The notes: generated by a model from the sequence alone, not told the origin. A DNA stretch of 64,000 nt from JAJAZB01 sp964244295 (GCA_964244295.1 CAXTIG010000041.1:4568-68567), one strand, 5' to 3'. Positions 44,147 to 53,810 are shown, counted from the stretch's first letter. Numbers and translations: made by a program.

Positions 44147-44410
44147 ATGAGTACCCTGGACATCGAAATTACCACCTATGAAACGCTGAAAGCGAAGTTG
44201 GGGGAAAAAGAGGCAAAGGCGCTTTTGGAATACATCGACCTGAAAAGCGGCATCACCGAAGACCGGGCCGACAAGCGGTATTCCACCGACGACAAGGTGA
44301 AGTTTTACATTTCAGAAGCCAAGACCGAAATCGTTCGCTGGATGTTTGTGTTTTGGGTGGGTCAACTGGCCGCGATGATTGGCGTTGTGCTGTTGGTTTT
44401 GAAAAAATGA
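44147..44410 (+). CDS. Small membrane-anchored coiled-coil protein
   Basis: An 87-residue protein with a soluble N-terminal part (TYETLKAKLGEKEAKALLEYI) and one C-terminal transmembrane helix (MFVFWVGQLAAMIGVVLLVL) ending in KK. A small tail-anchored architecture such as this resembles DUF1640/CCDC90-like proteins, but the match is loose. The ATG at 44147 is preferred; the frame is open from 44057. An intrinsic terminator follows. Confidence 0.7.
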   Translation: MSTLDIEITTYETLKAKLGEKEAKALLEYIDLKSGITEDRADKRYSTDDKVKFYISEAKTEIVRWMFVFWVGQLAAMIGVVLLVLKK

Positions 44411-44419
44411 ATTTAGGTT

Positions 44420-44471
44420 CTAAGCAAGAAAAATCCGTCCGGTCTCAGCAGGGCGGGTTTTTCTTGCTTAG
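44420..44471. terminator. Bidirectional terminator between convergent genes
   Basis: TAAGCAAGAAAAATCCG-type arm (44420-44436) pairs with CGGGTTTTTCTTGCTTA (44455-44471). A and T runs lie on both sides, serving the small membrane protein gene (plus) and the Uma2 gene (minus), whose stop is at 44468. Confidence 0.8.
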
Positions 44472-45085
44472 GTCGTTTCGGGCAGGGGCGGTTTTTTGAA
44501 AACTTCGCTGACCGACAACTCAAAGTCGGGTAGGGCCGGGGCGGCTGAACAGCGGTCGTCGCCCCGGTAAACGGCCATGGTTAGGCCGTGGTAAACGTGG
44601 ACTTCTTTGAATTCGGGAAAAATTTGCCAAATCACTTCAACCCCTGCCTCGCGGTAGTTGATGAGTTTCTGAGTGACTCGGTTGACGGCATCCGTGCCGG
44701 AGGTGATTTCAATGACAAAAGATGGAACCTGGTTCGTGCCATGTGCCATTCGAGCCAGTTGCTCTGGAGCAAAATATGCGACATCCGGCCTGCGGTGAAT
44801 GGTTTCTAAAAAAAAGGTGTCGATTTCCTGTTCGAGTGCTCCGTCTACTTTCCCGGTTTGGCGGAGACTGTCAAAATGCCGGCGCAGGTTCAGCAGAATA
44901 AATAACTGGTACTGATTCATGGATTGACGCGTTTTTACCACCTCGCCATTCACCCACTCGTATTTGAATCCGTCTTCCCGGCTCAGGTATTTTCGCTGAA
45001 AGGCGGGCCAACTCAGCCACACTGCCTCACGGGTTCGGTGGGTAGTTGTTCTCCGAGGACGCGGTCGCACGGTTGTTGTTTCCAT
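44468..45085 (-). CDS. Uma2-family (DUF820) putative endonuclease
   Basis: A 205-residue protein of the Uma2 group, a PD-(D/E)xK-like fold abundant in cyanobacteria and Bacteroidota with no settled substrate. Matching blocks are YLSREDGFKYEWVNGEVV, then RRPDVAYFAPEQL with the acidic residue, and PSFVIEITSGTD followed by KLINYREAGVEVIWQIFPE. The ATG at 45085 starts METTTVRPRPRR, a basic N-terminus. It is divergent from hflX and alone on its strand. Confidence 0.85.
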   Translation of the reverse strand: METTTVRPRPRRTTTHRTREAVWLSWPAFQRKYLSREDGFKYEWVNGEVVKTRQSMNQYQLFILLNLRRHFDSLRQTGKVDGALEQEIDTFFLETIHRRPDVAYFAPEQLARMAHGTNQVPSFVIEITSGTDAVNRVTQKLINYREAGVEVIWQIFPEFKEVHVYHGLTMAVYRGDDRCSAAPALPDFELSVSEVFKKPPLPETT

Positions 45086-45239
45086 CTTTGAAGTCGATTT
45101 CGGGTAAAGTAAACGGTTCCTCCCCAAAAGCACAACTCAAAAAAAACGGTTGAGGTTGTTGCGTTGACCCCATCCGAACTCATCCGCGCCCGATTTTTGT
45201 TGGCTTGATTCAAAGAGAAATTTTACCCTCCCGATTGTT

Positions 45240-46508
45240 TTGAACAGCACCGAAAAACACACCGAAACCGCCGTGCTCGTGGCCCTCACCACGCCCCACC
45301 AGCTGGAAGAAAAAACCGCCGAATACCTCGACGAGCTTCAGTTTCTGGCCGAAACCTCCGGCCTGCGCACCGTCCGGCGCTTTACCCAGCGCCTCGAACG
45401 GCCCGACCTCAACACCTATTTTGGCAAAGGCCGCTTCGAGGACCTCGTGGCTTTCGTCATCGACCAGGCCGTCGACTTGATTATTTGCGACGACGAACTC
45501 TCGCCCCGGCAAATCCGGAACATGGAATCGGCCTTCGAGGAGCGGGCGAAGGACGTGAAAATCATTGACCGCAGTTTGCTGATTCTGAATATTTTCGCCC
45601 AGCGGGCGCAAACCGTGCAGGCCAAAACCCAGGTGGAACTGGCTCAACAGCAGTATATTCTGCCCCGCCTCACGCGGATGTGGACGCACTTGAGCCGGCA
45701 GCGGGGCGGCGTGGGGATGCGCGGACCGGGGGAAAAAGAATTGGAAACCGACCGCCGGATTGCCAACGACCGCATCGCCTTGCTCAAGGAAAAACTCGAA
45801 CGCATCGACCGCCAGGCCGTCACCCAGCGGAAAAATAGGGACCGGATGGTGCGCGTGGCGCTGGTGGGCTACACCAACGTGGGCAAAAGCACGCTGATGC
45901 GGCGGCTGGCGAAAGCCGAGGTTTTTGCCGAAAACAAACTCTTCGCGACGGTCGATTCGACGGTGCGGAAAGTGAGCATCGAACAAATCCCGTTTTTGCT
46001 CACCGACACGGTCGGATTCATCCGCAAATTGCCCACGATGCTCATCGAGTCGTTTAAATCGACGCTCGACGAAGTGCGCGAGGCGGATATTTTGCTGCAC
46101 GTCGTGGACGTATCGCACCCCTCGTTCGAGGAGCAAATCGACGTGGTGAATGCGACCCTGGCCGACATCGGGGCCGGGGACAAACCCACCATCCTGGTTT
46201 TCAACAAAATCGACGCCTACCGCCCCAGCGACGCCGAGGCGTTTGAAGCTGAAAACGAGGGCGTTTCGACGATTGAATTTCTGAAACGCAGTTTTCTCGA
46301 CAGCAAAAAACCGAAGTCGGTTTTCATCTCCGCCGAATTGAAGCAAAACCTGGACGAACTCCGCGCCGAACTCGTGGGCCTGGTGAAGGAAAAACACTTC
46401 CAGATTTTCCCGAACTGGGTGAACGAACCGCTGTATGGGGCTGAGTACGGCGCTGCCGGCGAGTCGGTTGGCGGGGAAGTGGAGTCGGAGCGGGTGTCGA
46501 AAAATTGA
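45240..46508 (+). CDS. hflX: GTPase HflX, ribosome-associated
   Basis: A 422-residue HflX, a GTPase that splits stalled ribosomes under stress. The N-terminal HflX domain (YLDELQFLAETSGLRTV, NTYFGKGR) is followed by LSRQRGGVGMRGPGEKELE, the linker signature. G motifs are GYTNVGKST (G1), DTVGF (G3) and NKID (G4). It begins at a TTG at 45240, since no in-frame ATG precedes. The C-terminus is followed directly by an interspersed repeat. Confidence 0.95.
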   Translation: MNSTEKHTETAVLVALTTPHQLEEKTAEYLDELQFLAETSGLRTVRRFTQRLERPDLNTYFGKGRFEDLVAFVIDQAVDLIICDDELSPRQIRNMESAFEERAKDVKIIDRSLLILNIFAQRAQTVQAKTQVELAQQQYILPRLTRMWTHLSRQRGGVGMRGPGEKELETDRRIANDRIALLKEKLERIDRQAVTQRKNRDRMVRVALVGYTNVGKSTLMRRLAKAEVFAENKLFATVDSTVRKVSIEQIPFLLTDTVGFIRKLPTMLIESFKSTLDEVREADILLHVVDVSHPSFEEQIDVVNATLADIGAGDKPTILVFNKIDAYRPSDAEAFEAENEGVSTIEFLKRSFLDSKKPKSVFISAELKQNLDELRAELVGLVKEKHFQIFPNWVNEPLYGAEYGAAGESVGGEVESERVSKN

Positions 46509-46524
46509 TTTGAGATAAGAAAAA

Positions 46525-46649
46525 GGGTCACGCTGAGCGGAGTCGAAGCGCAACGTTGTCACGCTGAGCGGAGTCGAAGCGCAACGTTGTCGTCCTTCGA
46601 CTTCGCTCAGGATGACAACGTTGCGCTTCGACTCCGCTCAGCGTGACCC
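46525..46649. repeat. Compound palindromic repeat after hflX
   Basis: Two 36-bp direct copies starting TCACGCTGAGCGGAGTCGAA are followed by inverted copies. It fills the 146-bp space between convergent hflX and the ribbon-helix-helix gene and would form a long stem. Confidence 0.9.
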
Positions 46650-46654
46650 CTGTT

Positions 46655-46846
46655 TTATGTCTCCGTGCCCGGTTTTTTGGGTTGCTTCGGCGAGCGGTTG
46701 GCCTTCTTCAACGCCTCGCTCAACAGAAATTCAATCTGCCCGTTTACGCTCCGAAACTCGTCCTCCGCCCAGCGTTCCACCGCCGCCATCAAGTCAGCGT
46801 TGACGCGGAGAACGAAGGTTTTTTTCGGACTTTTCTCTTTCGCCAT
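46655..46846 (-). CDS. Arc-like ribbon-helix-helix protein
   Basis: A 63-residue protein with KKTFVLRVNADLMAAVERWA followed by FRSVNGQIEFLLSEAL, which fits a ribbon-helix-helix DNA-binding domain (beta strand then two helices). The ends are basic. It follows the SPFH gene by two bases and is probably in its operon. The same pattern is found downstream of SPFH genes in related bacteria, where its purpose is unknown. Confidence 0.8.
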   Translation of the reverse strand: MAKEKSPKKTFVLRVNADLMAAVERWAEDEFRSVNGQIEFLLSEALKKANRSPKQPKKPGTET

Positions 46847-46848
46847 AC

Positions 46849-47694
46849 TCAGTGGTGCAACGTGCCGGCATTGACAACGGGACTGACGGCGCGGTCGGAG
46901 CAGAGCACCACCAGCAAATTGCTGACCATCGCGGCCTTGCGCTCTTCGTCGAGTTCGACCACCTGATTTTCGGCCAACCGGTGGAGGGCCATTTCGACCA
47001 TGCCCACGGCCCCTTCCACAATTTTGGCGCGGGCCGCCACCACGGCGGTGGCCTGTTGGCGTTGGAGCATCGCGTGAGCGATTTCTTCGGCGTACACCAG
47101 GTGCGTGATGCGGGCTTCGATCACCTCGACGCCCGCCCTCGCCAGGCGGTCCCGGAGTTCGGTTTCCAACTCGCCCCGGATGATTTCACCGCCGCCGCGC
47201 AGGGTCACTTCCTGCTCGTCGTCGAAGTGGTCGTAGGAATAACTGCCCGCCAGGTGACGGATGGCCGTGTCGCTCTGGAGTTTGACGAACTGTTCGTAGT
47301 TGTCGACCTCGAACCGGGCTTTGGCGGTATCGGCCACGCGCCACATTACCACGGCACCGATCACGATCGGGTTGCCGAGCCGGTCGTTGACCTTGATTTT
47401 GTCCGTTTCAAAATTCCGGGCTTTCAGCGAAATTTTGGTTTTGGTGTAAAACGGGTTTGACCAGTAAAACCCGGATTCCGTGACCGTGCCGACGTAATCG
47501 CCGAACAGCACCAGCACCTTGCCCTCATTGGGATTAACGATGTAGACCCCGCCAATAGCTGCCATCAGGAGCAGGCCGACGACAACCCCAACCCCAGGAA
47601 TACTCACCGAAATTAGGGCACCGACAAGCGCCAAAAGCAGACCTGCGATCAGGGCCATGTACCCGGAAGCGGGTTTGATGATAATTTCTTTCAT
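46849..47694 (-). CDS. SPFH/band-7 membrane protein
   Basis: A 281-residue membrane-anchored protein of the stomatin/prohibitin/flotillin superfamily. Two N-terminal hydrophobic segments (MALIAGLLLALVGALISVSI and VVVGLLLMAAIGGVYIV) are followed by the band-7 domain (GFYWSNPFYTKTKISLKA, DRLGNPIVIGAVVMWRV) and a helical arm (EEIAHAMLQRQQATAVVAAR). Such proteins form scaffold rings in the membrane. The ATG at 47694 is the right start; the frame is open to 48021 over repeat DNA. The ribbon-helix-helix gene follows at once. Confidence 0.92.
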   Translation of the reverse strand: MKEIIIKPASGYMALIAGLLLALVGALISVSIPGVGVVVGLLLMAAIGGVYIVNPNEGKVLVLFGDYVGTVTESGFYWSNPFYTKTKISLKARNFETDKIKVNDRLGNPIVIGAVVMWRVADTAKARFEVDNYEQFVKLQSDTAIRHLAGSYSYDHFDDEQEVTLRGGGEIIRGELETELRDRLARAGVEVIEARITHLVYAEEIAHAMLQRQQATAVVAARAKIVEGAVGMVEMALHRLAENQVVELDEERKAAMVSNLLVVLCSDRAVSPVVNAGTLHH

Positions 47695-47849
47695 GGGATT
47701 TTTTGATAGTAATTTGATATCGTAAATGTATCGCAAACTAAATTGGTTTTCCAAGAAGTGCGGGTCAAATTTTAGTCGGTTCGGGAGGAAATGGCGTTTC
47801 AGGAGATTACTGAGCTTGTTTGGGATTTCAGTGATTAGCAAAACTCGGG

Positions 47850-47953
47850 TTGTCATCCCGACGAAGGAGGGATCTCGTTGGCCCCCCGATCCCTTTGCCG
47901 ATAGCCAAACGACTTGGAAATGCGACGAGATCCCTCCTTCGTCGGGATGACAA
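47850..47953. repeat. Palindromic repeat in the SPFH upstream region
   Basis: Arms 47850-47877 and 47926-47953 (TTGTCATCCCGACGAAGGAG and on) form a 28-bp perfect stem. Same family as 38381-38488. The 415-bp gap 47695-48109 holds this repeat and a terminator and no gene. Confidence 0.88.
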
Positions 47954-48015
47954 TTTCGTTTTCGTAGTCCAAAATGGCTTCGTTGGCGAGTAGCGTAACT
48001 GCTTAGAAGTTTCTT

Positions 48016-48072
48016 TTTCAAAAAAGCAGCCCCTTTCCCGATCGGGTCGGAGAAGGGGCTGCTTTTTTGAAA
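48016..48072. terminator. Intrinsic terminator after the propeller-phosphoesterase gene
   Basis: 20-bp arms (48016-48035 and 48053-48072, AAAAAAGCAGCCCC core) with T and A runs. On the minus strand it follows the stop of the gene at 48110 by about 38 nt. Confidence 0.85.
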
Positions 48073-48109
48073 CCCAAACCAACGCTCGAAATGAGACTAA
48101 ACCCTGCGC

Positions 48110-50560
48110 TTACTCGTCGTCATCCCCCTTCGTCACTCGCACAAACGCGCTCCGACGCGGGGCGGGCAATTCAGCGCTTTCGCCCCGCAGCCCCTTCCAG
48201 AGAATTTCGTTGAACAGCTTGTCATCGATGCGGTCCACGTCGGCGAAGTCCAGTCCTTCCGATTTTTTGGCACTGGGCGTGTGGGCGGTGTTCAGGGTTT
48301 CGAGGTCGATGTTGCTCGGCAACGCGCGGTACGGCGCGGCATTGGGCGTGGCGGTGAAACTGCGGAACATCGGCGTGGCCCCGGCGTCGTACTGGCTCAT
48401 GGGCGGCAGGCCCAGAATCAGTTCCATCGTGCGGAGCATCCCGGAGGTGGAGTACAGCGTGTGATCGACAAACTTCCGCCTGGTGTAAGGGCTGACGACC
48501 AGGGCGTTCGAGCGGTGCGCGTCCACGTGGTCGGGGCCGTTCTGGGCGTCGTCTTCCAGAATGAAAATTGCCGACTGGTTCCAGATTTTGCTCCGGCTGA
48601 TGTGTTCCACCAGCATCCCCACCGCCAAATCGTTGTCGGCCACGCAGGCGTAGGGCGTCATTTGCCCCACGGCCAGCCCGTGGGTGTGGTCGTTGCCGAG
48701 GCGGATGGAGTTGAATTGCGGCACGGCGTCGGCCACGAGCAGAGAGTCGAAATCCCGTTTCCATTGGCCCACCCGCGTGGTGTCTTTGGTTTTGTTGACG
48801 TAAAACGTCGTGAAGTTTTTGCAGACGTGGGCGGCGTCGAGGGCCGGAATGTTGCCTTTGTCTTTGTCCACGAACACGCCGTAGCTGCGGTAGCTGACGC
48901 CTTTTCGTTTGCAAAAATCCCAGATAAATCCGTCTTTGTCGTTAGCGATTTGGCGGCGGCCCATACCCTCGGTCACGCCCCCGCGACGGCTGTAGCCCGC
49001 CACCCAGGTTTTTTCGAGGTAGTCGTTGGCGTGGGCACCCAGGCTCCAGTTGTGGCCATCGGCGCTCACTTCGGCATCGACGTAAAAGTTGTCGAGCAGC
49101 ACGAACTCGCGGGCCAGCGCGTGCTGGTTGGGCGTGTATTTTTCACCGAAAAGACAAAGCGTGGAATCGCCGTTGCCCTCCTTCATGTCGCCAAACACCT
49201 GGTCGTAGGTGCGGTTTTCTTTCAACACGTAAAACACGTATTTTATCGGCGAAGGGTCGCCAACTTTCATCGGAATCGGGTTTCCCGGTTCGCCGTCGGC
49301 GGCCAATTCCTTCGTTTTCTGGTACGGCGTGTTGGTAAAAACCTTCTTGGCGTACAGCGCCAGCACGGCCTCGGTTGGCTCGTCGATGATGCTCATCGTG
49401 CCTTTCATCAGCGCCCCAATGTATTGCAGGCGGCTAGTGGGCCGCGCTTCTTCGCCCACGTGGGTTTCGGAACGCACGGTGCGGCTGACCGGCTGCGGCC
49501 CCAGCGGGTTGGCAAACGAGGTAAAGCCCTTGCCGTTGGCGACGAACACCCGTTTCCCCACCACCCGCACGTTAGTCGGGTACCAGCCCACGGGAATGAA
49601 CCCTTTCGAGACGCTCCGGCCCGGTTCGGCCACGTCGAACACGGCCAGGCAGTTGTTGTCGGCGTTGGCGATGTACAGCGTTTTTTCGTCCCCTGAAAGC
49701 GCCAGCCCGTTCGTGACCGAACCCACCGGCGAGGCCGGGTACAGCGCCGCGTCGAGCACTTCGATGACCTTCCGGGCCTTCACGTCGATGACCGACACGC
49801 TGTTGTCGCCCGCGTTGGCGACGAAAATCAGGCTGCCTTTTTTGTTCAAAATCAATTCGTTCGGGTTGAACGACACCGGAATCGTGGCGGTCACTTTCCG
49901 GGTGTCGGTGTCGAAAATCGCCACCGATTTTCCACCCCAAACCGAAACGTACAGTTCCCGGCGGTTGGGCGAGAGCACGGCGGTGTAGGCTTCGTGACCC
50001 AGCTTTTCCTGGTGAACAATGGCTTTGGTCGTCAAATCGAGCACGTAGAGCGAGTTGCTTTCCTTCGTCACGACGTAGAGCAGGTTGCGGGCGTCGTCCA
50101 ACTCGATGCCGACGGGGGAAATTTTCTCCGGCCATTTTTTTCCGAGAATCAAACTGTCGCTCAGCGTGAGCTTGCCGTTGGCAATGGCGTACTTCAAAAT
50201 CTGATTGTCGTTCCCCGCCGAGGCGTAGAGCGATTTTTCGTCGCGGCTGAATTTCAGCCCGTAAAACGAACGCGGAATTTCGACGCTGTGCAGCACGGTT
50301 TCCCGCTTCGGGTCGATGAGTTGGATGCTCTGCGTACCCTGCCCGTTGTTGGTCACGGCCAGCAGTGCGCCCGATGGGGAGACGGCGATGTTCAACGGCA
50401 AGTCGCCCAGTTCGAGCGAGCGCCCGGCGGGGGTGAGGCTCCAGCCGTTGGGCAGCATCACGCGGCGGGCTTCGAGGGCCGCGTCGAGTTTTTGGAGGGC
50501 GGGGGCTTTTTGCGCCATTGCCACCGTTGGCAGCAGGAGCAAGCAGAGGAATTTTTTCAT
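48110..50560 (-). CDS. YVTN beta-propeller / phosphoesterase fusion
   Basis: An 816-residue exported protein with a signal peptide (MKKFLCLLLLPTVAMAQ). The first half is a YVTN-type seven-bladed propeller with repeated blade motifs such as KKGSLIFVANAGDNSVSVID and LSPNRRELYVSVWGGKSVAI. The second half is an alkaline-phosphatase-fold phosphoesterase (IKYVFYVLKENRTYDQVFGD near residue 460, later SKIWNQSAIFILEDDAQNGP and DHVDAHRSNALVVSPYTRR), as in the acid-phosphatase/phospholipase C superfamily. It probably acts in the periplasm on a phosphoester; the substrate is not known. The ATG at 50560 is chosen for the signal sequence. Confidence 0.9.
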   Translation of the reverse strand: MKKFLCLLLLPTVAMAQKAPALQKLDAALEARRVMLPNGWSLTPAGRSLELGDLPLNIAVSPSGALLAVTNNGQGTQSIQLIDPKRETVLHSVEIPRSFYGLKFSRDEKSLYASAGNDNQILKYAIANGKLTLSDSLILGKKWPEKISPVGIELDDARNLLYVVTKESNSLYVLDLTTKAIVHQEKLGHEAYTAVLSPNRRELYVSVWGGKSVAIFDTDTRKVTATIPVSFNPNELILNKKGSLIFVANAGDNSVSVIDVKARKVIEVLDAALYPASPVGSVTNGLALSGDEKTLYIANADNNCLAVFDVAEPGRSVSKGFIPVGWYPTNVRVVGKRVFVANGKGFTSFANPLGPQPVSRTVRSETHVGEEARPTSRLQYIGALMKGTMSIIDEPTEAVLALYAKKVFTNTPYQKTKELAADGEPGNPIPMKVGDPSPIKYVFYVLKENRTYDQVFGDMKEGNGDSTLCLFGEKYTPNQHALAREFVLLDNFYVDAEVSADGHNWSLGAHANDYLEKTWVAGYSRRGGVTEGMGRRQIANDKDGFIWDFCKRKGVSYRSYGVFVDKDKGNIPALDAAHVCKNFTTFYVNKTKDTTRVGQWKRDFDSLLVADAVPQFNSIRLGNDHTHGLAVGQMTPYACVADNDLAVGMLVEHISRSKIWNQSAIFILEDDAQNGPDHVDAHRSNALVVSPYTRRKFVDHTLYSTSGMLRTMELILGLPPMSQYDAGATPMFRSFTATPNAAPYRALPSNIDLETLNTAHTPSAKKSEGLDFADVDRIDDKLFNEILWKGLRGESAELPAPRRSAFVRVTKGDDDE

Positions 50561-50621
50561 TCGGTAACTGCTGACTTTTAGTTCGTAGATGAATTTGTTT
50601 TTGACGGTATTCTCCACCGAA

Positions 50622-50659
50622 CCCCTTCCTCCATTCGGTTCACCGAATGGAGGAAGGGG
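50622..50659. repeat. Perfect 18-bp palindrome
   Basis: CCCCTTCCTCCATTCGGT (50622-50639) and its complement (50642-50659) with only a 2-nt loop, in the gap between two phosphoesterase genes on the minus strand. It probably ends or stabilises the upstream transcript. Confidence 0.85.
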
Positions 50660-50738
50660 GAACAACCTCACGGGCCGGTGCGCGCAGGCAGTTTGAGCCG
50701 TTCCCGGCGATTTCTACGAACTAAAGTTCGTAGCTACC

Positions 50739-52277
50739 TTACTTCGCCGTGCGATTCACCCGCGCCGAGTTCACGTACCGGTACCGGCCCAGTGTGGTCT
50801 GCTCCAGCATCAGCGTGTACGTGCCGCCGGGGTACGCGGCGGTGGTTTCGACGGTCTCGGTTTTCGGCTGAGGCTGGGCTTCTTCCGGCGAGGGTTTTCC
50901 CGAAATCAGCAGTTCGGTCAGTATCCGCCCGTCCATCGTGGCCGGAACGGGCAGGCGGTGCAGGTGCAGCACCGTTGGAATCATGTCGATGATGGACGTG
51001 GGCAGATTGCTCCGGTGGCTTTTCTTAAACCCCGGCCCGCTCGCGATGAGGGCGATGTGGACCTCGTAGGGGCTGATGCTTCCGTGCCCGGCGATACCCC
51101 GTGAGAAACTCGTCCCGGCGTAGCCCGCGCTGTTTTTGTCGTCGTTCCAGGCTTCGTCCACCAGAATATCGGCGCTGCGTTCGGCGTGGTTCCAGTGGAT
51201 GCTCTCGAACGAAAGCGTACCCGGTACGCTGCCTTTCAGGTCGCCGGGTTGGGCGGCTTTCGTGAAAATCGCCCCCACCCAGGGCTGGGCTTGCAGGGCG
51301 GTGACGAGGCGCTGAATATGGACCGGATCGTGGTTTTTGACGTAAAGCGCTCCTTCGGCCACCACCACGTCGTCGCTTTCGTGGCCCGCTTTCAGGCCCT
51401 GTTCAACTAGAAATTCACTCAGTCCGGTTTTCCCGACGTTCGTGACAAACCCGTGGTCGGCGGTGACGAGGATGTTGTAGTTGGGCAGCAGGTTCCGGGA
51501 CTGGAGCGAATCCAGGATTCGGCCAAACTGCTCGTCCACGAGTTTGATGGCCTGCATCGTCACCGGCGTGCCGACGCCCTCGGCGTGGGCGGTGCCGTCG
51601 GGGTCGGAAAACCAGATGGAACTCACCAGCGGGCCGTCGGGCACCAAGCCGTAGCGCAGCAGGGCGTCGGTAATCCAGCGGTGCTGGGCGAGGTTGGGCT
51701 TGCCGTGGGCGGGCAGCGGGCCGATTTCCCGGATTACTTTTTCTTTCCACTCTTCCGGTAAAATCATCCCCGGGTTGATGACCGCCCCGCCGCTCACCTT
51801 GCGGTTTTGGAGCAGGGCCTGGCCCGTCGAACCCGAACTGAATACCATCATCCGCTCGCCCGCCGCCTGGAGCAGTTCGCCCAGCGAGGGCGTGGTGAGC
51901 AACTGCCCGCCGCTGGCCTCGTTGGCCTTGAGCAGTTCCTTGAAATTGCCGGTGTTCAAGCCTTTGACGGGGTTCACCGTCGGAAAAAACACGGTATTTC
52001 CCATCAAGCCGTGGGTTTTGGGGTAACTGCCCGTCGAGTACGAGGAGGTGTTCACTCGCGTGACGGTCGGGAACACGCTGTGGTGTTCGGAGGCGTGGCT
52101 GCCCGCCTCGCGGAAAGCGTAGAGCCGGGGCATGGTTTCGGGTCGGATGTAGTCGGGACGGAGGCCGTCGAACACCACGACGAGCGTGCGCAACCGGCCC
52201 GCCGGGGCCTGCGCCGACAGCGCGCCGGAAAGCAGGAGGGCGAGGCTGAGTTGGGTGAGGAAACGGGTTGGATTCAT
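50739..52277 (-). CDS. Secreted nucleotide pyrophosphatase/phosphodiesterase-like protein
   Basis: A 512-residue alkaline-phosphatase-superfamily enzyme of the NPP type. A signal peptide (LALLLSGALSAQ) is followed by LRTLVVVFDGLRPDYIRPET with the metal-binding aspartate, and FPTVTRVNTSSYSTGSYPKTHGL holding the nucleophilic threonine. Later metal ligands are in SIWFSDPDGTAHAEG and ILVTADHGF. It would cleave phosphodiester or pyrophosphate bonds in the periplasm. It lies downstream of susD on the same strand, so the SusCD pair may import its substrate or product. Confidence 0.92.
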   Translation of the reverse strand: MNPTRFLTQLSLALLLSGALSAQAPAGRLRTLVVVFDGLRPDYIRPETMPRLYAFREAGSHASEHHSVFPTVTRVNTSSYSTGSYPKTHGLMGNTVFFPTVNPVKGLNTGNFKELLKANEASGGQLLTTPSLGELLQAAGERMMVFSSGSTGQALLQNRKVSGGAVINPGMILPEEWKEKVIREIGPLPAHGKPNLAQHRWITDALLRYGLVPDGPLVSSIWFSDPDGTAHAEGVGTPVTMQAIKLVDEQFGRILDSLQSRNLLPNYNILVTADHGFVTNVGKTGLSEFLVEQGLKAGHESDDVVVAEGALYVKNHDPVHIQRLVTALQAQPWVGAIFTKAAQPGDLKGSVPGTLSFESIHWNHAERSADILVDEAWNDDKNSAGYAGTSFSRGIAGHGSISPYEVHIALIASGPGFKKSHRSNLPTSIIDMIPTVLHLHRLPVPATMDGRILTELLISGKPSPEEAQPQPKTETVETTAAYPGGTYTLMLEQTTLGRYRYVNSARVNRTAK

Positions 52278-52322
52278 GGGAAAATTGGGGATGGTTGAAT
52301 GGAGGTTGTTTTTTTAGGTTTC

Positions 52323-53810
52323 TCACTTCTCCCACCAAACCTTCCCATCCTGGCTGTCCCCACCCATCGACGCCACCGCAGCGGCGAGGGCTTCGGGGTT
52401 GAGCGACTGGAGATAGGTCGGGTACGGCACCCGGCTCGGAAACTTGTTTTCGGCGGGGATGCCCGCTCCACGTGGCAGCACGGGGTAACCGGTCCGGCGT
52501 TTCTCGAACCAGGCCTGGTAATCCACAAAAAAGTACGCGTAGTATTTCTGACCCATGATTTGTTCCAACTGCTGTTCGGGCGTCGCGTCGGCTTTGTACA
52601 CCACGCCCGGCTGCGTAAGAAAATTGGCCGGTACCGTTGCGCCCCACTGCACGATGGAAGCCGTGGTGCCCGCCTCGTAGTGCGCTTTGGGCGTTTTTCC
52701 GGTGGCAAATCCTTTCAGTGCCAGTTCGGCTTTGATGAATTCCACCTCGGCGTAGGGCAGCATCACGCCCAACTGGGGCAGGGTTTTCAGCGCGTCGGTG
52801 TAGCTGGAGTTTTTGCCCACGGCGTATTCGAGCGTGGTCGGGTAGCCGCTCTGGATGCCCTGAAACACCGACGCCCCGCCCACCGTAACCGGAATGGCCC
52901 AGATGGCGCGCCGGGGGTCGTTGTCCGCGTTGAGTTTGTTGAGGAAAAACTCGGTGTAGTACGTGCCGTCGCGCCAGTCGAGGGTGCGGGCGTTGTAGTT
53001 GGGGTTGAAGTAAGGGAAGGTGCCGGGGTAGCGGAAAATGGCGTCGTCGGCGTTGGCGGTCATCACCGGAAACTTCGCCGGGTCGGCCAGAATCGCGGTA
53101 ATCTGCTCCCGCGCATTCACTTCGCCGTCGCGCTTCAGCACCCGCAGCAGCAGGCGCAGACGCAGCGAGTTGGCGAATTTTTTCCACTTCAAAATGCCCG
53201 CGTTTTTACCGCCCGTCAGCGCATTGGCGTTGAAGACCAAATCCCCGGCGTAGGTCAGCGCTTTGGTTTCGTCGAACAACCCGTTGGCCGTTTCGAGGTC
53301 TTTTAAAATCTGGAGGTAAATGTCCTTTTGCTTGTCGAAACCGGGCTTCACGATGCCTTCGGTGGCGCGGTTGGCCTGCGAGTAGGGCACGTCGCCGTAG
53401 AGGTCGGTCAGGATGGAGTACGCCCAGCTTTTGTACACCAGCGCGATGGCTTTGTAATTGGGTTCCTTCAACCGGTCAGCGATGGTGTAAATGTCCTGGA
53501 TGTCGGTGAGGTAGCCGTAAAAGTTGCTCCACACCCCCGCGCCGGGATTGACCACGTAGCGGTGCAGCCCGCCGCCGCTCGCGCTGCCGCGCGGGGCGTC
53601 CACCTGCATCAGTTCGTGGGTAAACGAGCGGGCCGCGCCCGTCGAAGAGTTCACGATGCGGTACTGCAACTGCCCCAGCATCACGCCGGGGGTGATTTCC
53701 TGCGGGCGGTTGGGGTCGGTGTTGATTTCCTCGAAGTTTTTGGTGCAGGAGAAGCCCCCTAACCCCCAAAGGGGGAACAGGAGTAGGAAGTATTTGAGTG
53801 TTTTTTTCAT
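52323..53810 (-). CDS. SusD/RagB-like surface lipoprotein
   Basis: A 495-residue outer-membrane lipoprotein that forms a lid on a SusC channel and binds its ligand. The lipobox is GFSC, and the SusD N-terminus is typical (CTKNFEEINTDPN), with YKAIALVYKSWAYSILTDLYGDVPYS and WKKFANSLRLRLLLRVLK. It is the SusD partner of the SusC-like gene upstream, from which it is separated by an unusual 372 bp. Its signal peptide (LFPLWGLGG) is encoded by GGGGGTTAGGGGGCTT, a sequence resembling an interspersed repeat. Confidence 0.93.
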   Translation of the reverse strand: MKKTLKYFLLLFPLWGLGGFSCTKNFEEINTDPNRPQEITPGVMLGQLQYRIVNSSTGAARSFTHELMQVDAPRGSASGGGLHRYVVNPGAGVWSNFYGYLTDIQDIYTIADRLKEPNYKAIALVYKSWAYSILTDLYGDVPYSQANRATEGIVKPGFDKQKDIYLQILKDLETANGLFDETKALTYAGDLVFNANALTGGKNAGILKWKKFANSLRLRLLLRVLKRDGEVNAREQITAILADPAKFPVMTANADDAIFRYPGTFPYFNPNYNARTLDWRDGTYYTEFFLNKLNADNDPRRAIWAIPVTVGGASVFQGIQSGYPTTLEYAVGKNSSYTDALKTLPQLGVMLPYAEVEFIKAELALKGFATGKTPKAHYEAGTTASIVQWGATVPANFLTQPGVVYKADATPEQQLEQIMGQKYYAYFFVDYQAWFEKRRTGYPVLPRGAGIPAENKFPSRVPYPTYLQSLNPEALAAAVASMGGDSQDGKVWWEK